From: a bacterium
GTDB lineage: Bacteria; Patescibacteriota; Minisyncoccia; Minisyncoccales; CG1-02-41-26
Direction: 5' to 3'
Assembly: GCA_021163625.1 (NCBI GenBank)
Contig: JAGGTS010000053.1
Coordinates: forward strand, 1 to 12,504
DNA: 12,504 bases
Part shown: positions 1 to 4,679 of the stretch, one piece after another
Position numbering within the stretch: the stretch's first letter is position 1
How the letters are laid out: each line of letters begins with the position of its first letter
Made by a program: the position numbers and the translations under genes
Notes under the pieces: generated by a model
The model's database searches: none
What the model saw: the letters and a program-made list of their open reading frames with translations, nothing else
What the model was told of the DNA's origin: nothing

Positions 1-551
1 ATATTAGATGAATGCGGGAAAAGATAGCGGTAACCGCTTCCAAGAGACTTATCCTTATCAAAAAAAACTAATGTTTTATTAGGGTTGAAAACTCCTTTAT
101 AAACTCTGCCGTAGCCCACAGTGTATATTTTACTTTCGCCAGTGGCGATAATATCAGCGTCAATTTTTTTGTTGAATTTGGTAGTAATTCTTATTCCAAG
201 CTTTCTTGCCTGCCTTGCTAAATCGTTCTCAAACGAATTATCTCCCCCTCTTAGAACAGTATAACCGATGGGCGTCTTATTGCTATTAAATGTTATCTTT
301 TTATTCCCAAGCCAAATTACGATTTTTTCAATTTTATTTAGCCAATTAATTTCTATGCCGCATTCCTCTAATTCTTTGATTACATCTTTGTTAGAAAACC
401 AATTTGGCAGCATTTGTGGATTTTCTCCATAATGGTCTCCTATTTTTGGGAATTTTTCATAAACTTCAACCTTGTATCCTCTTTTTGCCAGATTTATTGC
501 CGCTGTTAGCCCTGACAGGCCAGCGCCAAGAATTTTTACATTTTTTGCCAT
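1..551 (-). CDS. FAD/NAD(P)-binding oxidoreductase, N-terminal part (runs off left edge)
   Basis: The first 183 codons of a flavoprotein are visible, starting at the ATG whose complement is 549-551. The N-terminus has a clear dinucleotide-binding Rossmann fold: a beta strand, then GAGLSG at residues 9-14 (GxGxxG), and an acidic residue (Glu32, in EVYEK) closing the second strand where the ribose of FAD is normally held. A second glycine-containing strand (DADIIATGESK, about residues 133-143) resembles the 'ATG' motif of the GR2/geranylgeranyl-reductase-like flavoproteins. The part seen covers the FAD-binding half and the start of the substrate domain, so the substrate cannot be named; a geranylgeranyl reductase or phytoene-desaturase-like enzyme is possible. 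No Shine-Dalgarno site precedes the start. It is the third gene of a minus-strand run behind two proteins of unknown function, from which it is separated by 199 bases. Confidence 0.8.
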   Translation of the reverse strand, partial: MAKNVKILGAGLSGLTAAINLAKRGYKVEVYEKFPKIGDHYGENPQMLPNWFSNKDVIKELEECGIEINWLNKIEKIVIWLGNKKITFNSNKTPIGYTVLRGGDNSFENDLARQARKLGIRITTKFNKKIDADIIATGESKIYTVGYGRVYKGVFNPNKTLVFFDKDKSLGSGYRYLFPHSSN

Positions 552-750
552 TTTTTATTAAACAATAAATAGCTTAAACTAAAAAAAACAGGACTTGCCC
601 ATATAGAATTTGTTTGCGGAATATACTGAAAGCATAACCCGAGTTTATTTTCGTCTGGATATAATTTTGGCAGCGCCTGAAAGGGGGAAAAATCGGCTTG
701 GCAGTTTCTACTGCGGTATCAGTAATTCCAAATTTTTCTTTAGTAGCAAA

Positions 751-1020
751 TCAATTTTCCAATTTTCTAAGTTGAGTCTCCTCGTCTTGGAGTATGCGTT
801 TCCATAGGTTGCGGTCACCAGTTATTGCAGCAGTATTTTTTGCTTTCAAGTTATCGCTGATTTTTTGAATCCAAGACTTGTCTTCTAAAAATAGTTTGAG
901 TACGGGTTCCAGTTCCGCATCGTCAGTTTTAAAAAATGCCAGCAATAATTCTTCCTGGTCTTCGGGCGAAATGTCAGATGATAAAACCAACTCCTTAATT
1001 TTTTGAAAATTTGTTTCCAT
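751..1020 (-). CDS. small conserved-looking hypothetical protein, 89 aa
   Basis: An acidic, mostly helical 89-residue protein with no signal peptide or membrane segment. The pattern, with paired acidic helices (SPEDQEELLLAFF, residues 18-30; AELEPVLKLFLEDKSW, 35-50), a W-I-x-K-I helix and a final LWKRILQDEE segment (72-81), resembles small proteins that recur in Parcubacteria genomes and have no assigned function; that resemblance is from memory. It lies 18 bases downstream of the 236-residue gene and is likely co-transcribed. A purine-rich AAGGG lies about 15 bases before the ATG, too far to be a normal Shine-Dalgarno site. The gene ends in TGA, after which the same frame stays open for 58 more codons (to 574); I treat the TGA as a true stop. 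A weak hairpin (GCAGT at 701-705 with ACTGC at 710-714, four-base loop) lies downstream, followed a few bases later by five T on the minus strand. Confidence 0.6.
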   Translation of the reverse strand: METNFQKIKELVLSSDISPEDQEELLLAFFKTDDAELEPVLKLFLEDKSWIQKISDNLKAKNTAAITGDRNLWKRILQDEETQLRKLEN

Positions 1021-1038
1021 AAAATTTATAAACTACCC

Positions 1039-1749
1039 TTACTTTAATATTTCTTTTAATCGTTCATGCAAGAGTCTTTCTTTCTGCTGACCAGCATAAG
1101 AGGATCGACGTTCTAATTTCTTAATCATATCATTAATTTGGCGCATTCTTTTATCAAATGCTTCGATGCTAAATTTGTCATTAAGTTCTTGTAGCAGCTC
1201 TTTCATCTCCTGTGCGTTTTGCAGTAAGTATTTTGTGTCATCTTCGGTGTAATGTCTTACTTTAATTCCATATGGCCCCTCTTCCACTCTGCCTTGAGTT
1301 GGCATATAAAATTCGGTAACAAACGGGTTAAAATATAAACGCACCAACTGTTCAGCGTCTTTAGCTGTTTTAACTTTATTCATATTATTTTTTGCAGCTT
1401 CAATTATTTCTCCGGACCATTTGCTCGAAGCAGTTAGATTTGCTTCGTTTATTTCTATCTTTTGCTCTTCGTCTTTTGCCTGGTCGATTTGTTCAACCTT
1501 GATAGCGGATTGCGTTTTTTGGGCCCATGCTTCTTTAGCCATTCCGGGGCCGACAGATAGGGCAGATACGAGCAACATTACTTTAGCAATATTTTTAGCC
1601 TTTCCCCTAAATTGTTCAAGGACACTCTTCTCTTCGCGGAGTGCTGTCTCTGTATCAAAATTTTGCTCTAAAACTTCTTTTTTTTCTTCTTCACGGCCTA
1701 TAGGTTCTTCATTTGGTTCGGATTCTGCCACTCGTTCAAATGAATTCAT
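1039..1749 (-). CDS. hypothetical protein with one membrane segment and charged coiled-coil C-terminus, 236 aa
   Basis: I do not recognise this family. The protein has a strongly acidic cytoplasmic-looking N-terminus (residues 1-45, rich in Glu), then one hydrophobic segment preceded by basic residues (KAKNIAKVMLLVSALSVGPG, about 50-69), then AKEAWAQ, which resembles a signal-peptidase site. The rest is charged and polar, with a possible small domain (LVRLYFNPFVTEFYMPTQGR, 135-154; EEGPYGIKVRHYTEDD, 156-171) and heptad-like helices from about 172 to the end. It could be a type II membrane protein or a secreted protein with an unusually long n-region. It begins about 30 bases behind a good promoter-like element (1785-1813) and heads the run with the 89-residue gene and the oxidoreductase. 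There is no Shine-Dalgarno site before the ATG. Confidence 0.6.
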   Translation of the reverse strand: MNSFERVAESEPNEEPIGREEEKKEVLEQNFDTETALREEKSVLEQFRGKAKNIAKVMLLVSALSVGPGMAKEAWAQKTQSAIKVEQIDQAKDEEQKIEINEANLTASSKWSGEIIEAAKNNMNKVKTAKDAEQLVRLYFNPFVTEFYMPTQGRVEEGPYGIKVRHYTEDDTKYLLQNAQEMKELLQELNDKFSIEAFDKRMRQINDMIKKLERRSSYAGQQKERLLHERLKEILK

Positions 1750-1784
1750 AAGTTTAAAAGTTAAATTATTAAATTAACACGACC

Positions 1785-1813
1785 TTTATAAGAAAAAGCT
1801 TTTTTTTCTGCAA
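1785..1813 (-). promoter_or_regulatory. sigma70-type promoter for the three-gene run at the left end
   Basis: On the minus strand TTGCAG (complement of 1808-1813) is followed by exactly 17 bases and TATAAA (complement of 1785-1790). The spacer contains an eight-base A tract. The expected start of transcription is about 30 bases before the ATG at 1749. The hexamers match the consensus at four of six and five of six positions. Seen in sequence; activity is inferred. Confidence 0.5.
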
Positions 1814-1911
1814 AATATGATTTAAGCAAGGTGATTTTTTGCAAACCTTTTATTAAACTTGGAGTTCGTTTTTAAATCGAGGCAGCCAAGCTTTTATAAA
1901 ATTCTGGCCAG

Positions 1912-1996
1912 CGGAGGAGGTGGGACTCGAACCCACACGCCCTTTCGGGCACCGGTTTTCAAGACCGGCTCCTTAGCCAATTCGGAACACTCCTCC
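1912..1996 (-). tRNA. tRNA-Ser(UGA)
   Basis: An 85-base class II tRNA. The acceptor stem is GGAGGAG with CTCCTCC, discriminator G. The anticodon arm is CCGGT-CTTGAAA-ACCGG, giving anticodon TGA and A at position 37. The long variable arm (GCCC-GAAA-GGGC core) is typical of serine tRNAs, and the T arm has the GGTTCGAGTCC pattern. CCA is not encoded; the bases after the discriminator are CTG. It lies between the promoter of the left gene run and the repeat-flanked cell-wall gene. Confidence 0.95.
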
Positions 1997-2005
1997 TTAA
2001 TATAT

Positions 2006-2034
2006 TTATTACACTAATACTCTTGTAAAATCAA
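2006..2034 (-). promoter_or_regulatory. possible promoter of tRNA-Ser
   Basis: On the minus strand TTGATT (complement of 2029-2034), 17 bases, then TAATAA (complement of 2006-2011). Transcription would start a few bases before the mature 5' end of tRNA-Ser at 1996. The hexamers are moderate matches in AT-rich DNA, so this is tentative. Confidence 0.35.
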
Positions 2035-2048
2035 CCGTAAAATAAAAT

Positions 2049-2086
2049 CCTCTGCTTACTATAATATAATGAAGTTTTAGCAGAGG
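2049..2086. repeat. 8-bp inverted repeat around an AT-rich loop
   Basis: CCTCTGCT (2049-2056) and AGCAGAGG (2079-2086) are perfect inverted copies separated by 22 bases. The loop contains two overlapping TATAAT hexamers on the plus strand (2060-2065, 2065-2070) but no convincing -35 and no plus-strand gene follows. It could be a structured leader, an operator, or chance. It lies just outside the left copy of the inverted repeat described below. Confidence 0.35.
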
Positions 2087-2111
2087 GGAATAATAGATAA
2101 TAGTCGAAGAG

Positions 2112-2233
2112 CTATTTTGAACGAAAATCTTGGTTTTTTCTGCGCGCGCGAAGCGCGCGCAGGGAAAAAATCGCTTTCGTCGGCTGCACCCGCAGATGCA
2201 GACAAAGAAGATTAAAATTTTGAAATTTTAACC
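2112..2233 (+). repeat. left copy (A) of an inverted repeat framing the cell-wall gene
   Basis: Outer end CTATTTTGAAC (2112-2122) and inner end AAAATTTTGAAATTTTAACC (2214-2233) both recur, inverted, on the other side of the cell-wall gene in copy B (3663-3739). Between them the copies share TCGTC and a G/C-richer ATGCA stretch in the same order. Copy A is about 45 bases longer because it holds the CG hairpin at 2134-2170. Its inner end overlaps the last codons and the stop of the cell-wall gene. Confidence 0.65.
2134..2170. repeat. alternating-CG hairpin inside repeat copy A
   Basis: A perfect 10-bp stem, CTGCGCGCGC (2140-2149) with GCGCGCGCAG (2153-2162), closes a three-base GAA loop. Six T (2134-2139) and six A (2165-2170) flank it and can extend the stem past a two-base bulge. 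On both strands the T run comes before the stem and the A run after it, which is the reverse of an intrinsic terminator. The alternating purine-pyrimidine run is the type that can form Z-DNA. It is absent from copy B. Confidence 0.7.
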
Positions 2234-3619
2234 TTTAACTACAGGGGCTACCGGCGATAAAGAATAATTTTCTTGAAGCCATTTATAAATTTTTTGGGTA
2301 TCAGTTTTATTGTTTTTTGACCTTAAAAGAATAATTGCAATATCTCTAGCTTTTTTATCATTGGTAAGAAATTTGAAAATAAAAAGAGCAGTATTTTTAG
2401 CTGGCAATGTATAGCCTGTTTTGCCGCCGACAAAGTTTGGGTCATTGATAAAAACATTTTTGTTCCACAGCTCTTTAATATCAAAATGAATTTTCCCAAA
2501 ACTTTGGACCTCTTTTCCTTTAGTTATTTCCCAGAATAGGGGCCGGACCTCTGTGATATATCTTGCTAATTGAAAAAGATCTTGGGCAGTGGAAACATTT
2601 TTTGGGTCAAGACCGTGGGGGTCAGTGAATTCTGTATTTTTCATTAAAATTGCTTTTGCTTTTTCGTTCATCATTTTGATAGTTTTAGCTCTTCCCAAAA
2701 AGCCAGAAAGAACTTCAGCAGCGTCATTAGAAGAGTTAGTTAGAAGTGGATAGAATAGTTCAACGACCCTAAAACTTTTCCCAGCTTCCAGTCCTTTTGT
2801 AGAACCATAAGCTTCTAACATTTCTGGATTGACTGAAATAGATTTCCTTAAATCAACATTTTCAGCAACCACTATGGCGGTCATCAGCTTTGTTAAGGAG
2901 GCGATTGGTAATTTTTCTTGAGAGTTCTTTTCAGCAAAAGCAAAACCAGAGCCTAAATCGGCTACTAAATAACTCTTAGCGGAAACTTCTGGGAATTCAG
3001 ATAAGTTCTTATTGGCAAATTGATAATAATCTTTCTCTTTGTTTATCACCAAAACAGGCATTCCTAATTCAGAAAGCTCATAAATATTTTTTGCGTCTTT
3101 GTCTCTAAGCCGGATACATCCTCCAGAAACAGAAGAGAGGAGTTTTCTCCCGCCGGGGTAATAAGGTTCGCCATGTAGCCAATACTTTCCATAATAATGG
3201 AGCGCATAGGGCATATAAACTTTTGAAATGATTGAATAACTCAGTTTATTGCCCGATAAAATTTTGTATACTCCTATAGCTGACCCTCCCCATTCTTGAG
3301 AATCTCCTTTTGTCAATATCTGAACTACCTTTATTGGCTTGCCATCTTGATATAATTTAACTTTCATTTTGGAAAGATCGACTTCTAAAAAACTTTTTCT
3401 TTCTAAAATAAAATCATCCCTGATGTCTGAAATTACTTTGAGATAAAATAGCTCTTTTTTGTGATTTTCAGGATTGTTTTCAAAAGTTGAATTCGAGTTA
3501 TCAATAGGGAAATTTTGAGAATGTTCAATTACTATTGTTCGCGGAAAAAAGAAAGATACAATGAAGCCTCCGAGGAATAAAACCAAAAAAAACAAAAACA
3601 CTAAGAATAATTTTCGCAT
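2228..3619 (-). CDS. fused L,D-transpeptidase (YkuD) and D-alanyl-D-alanine carboxypeptidase (S11), 463 aa
   Basis: A membrane-anchored, extracytoplasmic peptidoglycan enzyme with two catalytic domains. Numbering is from the ATG at 3619. A hydrophobic helix (about 4-26) serves as signal anchor. A YkuD domain follows (about 75-193) with the family signature: His149-Gly150, then Ser165-Gly-Gly-Cys168-Ile-Arg170, Cys168 being the expected nucleophile. A penicillin-binding S11 domain follows (about 214-440) with SxxK as Ser241-Leu-Thr-Lys244, SxN as Ser296-Ser-Asn298, and Lys400-Thr-Gly402. In known families, the carboxypeptidase trims pentapeptide stems to tetrapeptides and the L,D-transpeptidase uses tetrapeptides to form 3-3 crosslinks. 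The usual C-terminal beta domain of PBP5-type enzymes appears absent. An in-frame TTG at 3640 would add seven residues; I prefer the ATG because the likely promoter -10 ends only a few bases before that TTG. No Shine-Dalgarno site is seen for either. The gene is framed by an inverted repeat. Confidence 0.93.
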   Translation of the reverse strand: MRKLFLVFLFFLVLFLGGFIVSFFFPRTIVIEHSQNFPIDNSNSTFENNPENHKKELFYLKVISDIRDDFILERKSFLEVDLSKMKVKLYQDGKPIKVVQILTKGDSQEWGGSAIGVYKILSGNKLSYSIISKVYMPYALHYYGKYWLHGEPYYPGGRKLLSSVSGGCIRLRDKDAKNIYELSELGMPVLVINKEKDYYQFANKNLSEFPEVSAKSYLVADLGSGFAFAEKNSQEKLPIASLTKLMTAIVVAENVDLRKSISVNPEMLEAYGSTKGLEAGKSFRVVELFYPLLTNSSNDAAEVLSGFLGRAKTIKMMNEKAKAILMKNTEFTDPHGLDPKNVSTAQDLFQLARYITEVRPLFWEITKGKEVQSFGKIHFDIKELWNKNVFINDPNFVGGKTGYTLPAKNTALFIFKFLTNDKKARDIAIILLRSKNNKTDTQKIYKWLQENYSLSPVAPVVKG

Positions 3620-3646
3620 AACTTTTATGCTATTTTGCAAAACAAA

Positions 3647-3676
3647 AGAATAGTGGTTTAAGGGTTAAAATTTCAA
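3647..3676 (-). promoter_or_regulatory. possible promoter of the cell-wall gene, -35 within repeat copy B
   Basis: On the minus strand TTGAAA (complement of 3671-3676), 18 bases, then TATTCT (complement of 3647-3652). The -35 hexamer falls inside the inner end of repeat copy B. Transcription would start around 3640, about 20 bases before the ATG at 3619. Promoter activity is inferred. Confidence 0.4.
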
Positions 3677-3739
3677 AATTTTCGTTTTTTCATTTGCATT
3701 TGCAGTGCGGTTGACGAGAGTAATTTTTGTTCAAAATAG
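3663..3739 (-). repeat. right copy (B) of the inverted repeat framing the cell-wall gene
   Basis: Read on the minus strand, this copy starts CTATTTTGAAC at 3739 and ends AAAATTTTGAAATTTTAACC at 3663. The two ends are identical to those of copy A and inverted relative to it. It is 77 bases long and has no CG hairpin. Its outer end lies 18 bases from the encoded CCA of tRNA-Val(UAC). Confidence 0.65.
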
Positions 3740-3757
3740 GTTTAATTATTTCCTATT

Positions 3758-3832
3758 TGGTGGACGGTATAGGATTTGAACCTATAACCCCCGCGATGTA
3801 AACGCGATGCTCTGCCGTTGAGCTAACCGTCC
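3758..3832 (-). tRNA. tRNA-Val(UAC) with encoded CCA
   Basis: A 75-base tRNA including the CCA end. The acceptor stem is GGACGGT with ACCGTCC, then A73 and CCA (complement of 3758-3760). The anticodon arm is TCGCG-TTTACAT-CGCGG, anticodon TAC. The T arm has ATAGG-TTCAAAT-CCTAT. It is the only one of the five tRNAs here whose gene encodes CCA. It follows tRNA-Leu by 15 bases and is likely in the same transcript. Confidence 0.95.
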
Positions 3833-3847
3833 AAGTTAAGGATTTAG

Positions 3848-3931
3848 TGCCCAGGGCGGGACTTGAACCCGCACGCCTATAAAAGGCACGGCTCCTCAAG
3901 CCGCTGCGTTTACCAATTACGCCACCTGGGC
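3848..3931 (-). tRNA. tRNA-Leu(GAG)
   Basis: An 84-base class II tRNA. The acceptor stem is GCCCAGG with CCTGGGC, discriminator A, no encoded CCA (next bases CTA). The anticodon arm is GCGGC-TTGAGGA-GCCGT, anticodon GAG. A long variable arm (TGCC-TTTTAT-AGGCG) and a GCGGG-TTCAAGT-CCCGC T arm are present. Its first base directly follows the stop codon of rplS with no spacer. Confidence 0.95.
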
Positions 3932-4321
3932 TTATTCGTTTTTAGTGTTCTCATCCTCCTGAATTTGAGTTTTTATTTTTTTCTTTTTTACTTTTGCCTT
4001 TTTACCAACCCTTTTTCTTAAATAATAAAGCTTTGCCCTTCTTACTTTTCCTCTTTGGACTATATCAATTTTTTCGATAGTAGGCGAGTGCAGAGGGAAT
4101 ATTTTCTCAATTCCGATTTCCCCAACAAGCTTTCTTACGGTGATTGTTGACGATATGCCTTTTCCATGTTTTCTTGCCAAGACTACGCCTTCAAATATTT
4201 GTATCCGTTCTTTTTTTGCTTCTTTTATTTTTTGGTGAACTCTAACAGTATCTCCCGGCCTAATATCAGGAATTTCTTCTTTGCTGTATTTTTTTATGAA
4301 GTTTTCTGCTTTTGTTGCCAT
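3932..4321 (-). CDS. rplS: 50S ribosomal protein L19
   Basis: A 129-residue L19. The family core is easy to follow: IRPGDTVRVHQ (20-30), IQIFEGVVLARK (40-51), TITVRKLVGEIGIEKIFPLHSP (59-80) and the GKVRRAKLYYLRKRVGK signature (91-107). L19 sits at the interface of the large and small ribosomal subunits. The chain is some 14 residues longer than the E. coli protein because of a Lys-rich then acidic C-terminal tail (about 108-129). The gene lies between tRNA-Val(GAC), 37 bases upstream, and tRNA-Leu(GAG), immediately downstream. If transcribed with them, tRNA end processing would also trim this mRNA. The ATG has no Shine-Dalgarno site. Confidence 0.97.
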   Translation of the reverse strand: MATKAENFIKKYSKEEIPDIRPGDTVRVHQKIKEAKKERIQIFEGVVLARKHGKGISSTITVRKLVGEIGIEKIFPLHSPTIEKIDIVQRGKVRRAKLYYLRKRVGKKAKVKKKKIKTQIQEDENTKNE

Positions 4322-4358
4322 AGTTTTAATTTGTTGGTTATAAAAAAATAAAAGCGAA

Positions 4359-4432
4359 TGGGCGCGAGAGGACTCGAACCTCTGACCTCCTCAATGTCAC
4401 TGAGACGCTCTAACCAGCTGAGCTACGCGCCC
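4359..4432 (-). tRNA. tRNA-Val(GAC)
   Basis: A 74-base tRNA. The acceptor stem is GGGCGCG with CGCGCCC, A73, no encoded CCA. The anticodon arm is TCTCA-GTGACAT-TGAGG, anticodon GAC, with an uncommon G at position 32 opposite T at 38. The T arm is AGAGG-TTCGAGT-CCTCT. The first 27 bases and the 3' acceptor strand are identical to those of tRNA-Ile(UAU) just upstream. Confidence 0.93.
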
Positions 4433-4449
4433 AAAGTTTTTCATTTTTT

Positions 4450-4522
4450 CAAATCTTTGCTAAATTAAGATATGAATTTCAAACTCGCTGGTTATTTAAA
4501 ATTTGAACAAGCAAAGAATTTG
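4450..4522. repeat. nested inverted repeats in the tRNA-Ile / tRNA-Val spacer
   Basis: CAAATCTTTGCT (4450-4461) and AGCAAAGAATTTG (4510-4522) are inverted copies differing by one inserted base. Inside them TTCAAA (4478-4483) and TTTGAA (4502-4507) form a second inverted pair. A transcript through the two tRNAs could fold this 92-base spacer into a long interrupted hairpin. It has no T run typical of a terminator; a processing site or promoter region is possible. Confidence 0.45.
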
Positions 4523-4524
4523 TA

Positions 4525-4598
4525 TGGGCGCGCCTGGACTTGAACCAGGGACCTCGTCTTTATAAGAGACGCGCTCTAACCAGCTGAGCTACGCGCCC
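4525..4598 (-). tRNA. tRNA-Ile(UAU)
   Basis: A 74-base tRNA. The acceptor stem is GGGCGCG with CGCGCCC, A73, no encoded CCA. The anticodon arm is CGTCT-CTTATAA-AGACG, a perfect five-pair stem with a seven-base loop, so the anticodon is TAT with A at 37. The T arm is CCTGG-TTCAAGT-CCAGG. This reads AUA directly. Most bacteria instead read AUA with a CAU tRNA modified to lysidine by TilS, so this anticodon is uncommon. It begins 81 bases after the ftsH stop. Confidence 0.92.
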
Positions 4599-4679
4599 AT
4601 TTTTTTTAAGAAGTAAATTGTTAACTTTTAGTTGCGCTTGATAAGCGATATTATGATAATAACCAATTTTTTTTAAAAA

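Noticed and set aside
559..574. A 16-base match (TAAACAATAAATAGCT) to 11447-11462
   Set aside because: The match is AT-rich, lies in unrelated contexts and in different orientation relative to the genes. In 12.5 kb of AT-rich DNA such a match can arise by chance.
751..753. TGA read as glycine (code 25 as in Gracilibacteria)
   Set aside because: gyrA, ftsH and rpsA contain many glycines and no in-frame TGA, and ftsH also ends in TGA at its normal length.
610..807. Plus-strand open frame across the end of the 89-residue gene
   Set aside because: It overlaps a better minus-strand gene, has no Shine-Dalgarno site or recognisable family, and its sequence looks like translated non-coding DNA.
1421..1777. 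Plus-strand 118-codon frame
   Set aside because: It is the antisense shadow of the 236-residue gene, rich in Ser and Phe as expected from reading Glu/Lys-rich codons backwards.
2134..2170. CG hairpin as an intrinsic terminator
   Set aside because: The T run precedes the stem and the A run follows it on both strands, so neither transcript has the U tail after the stem.
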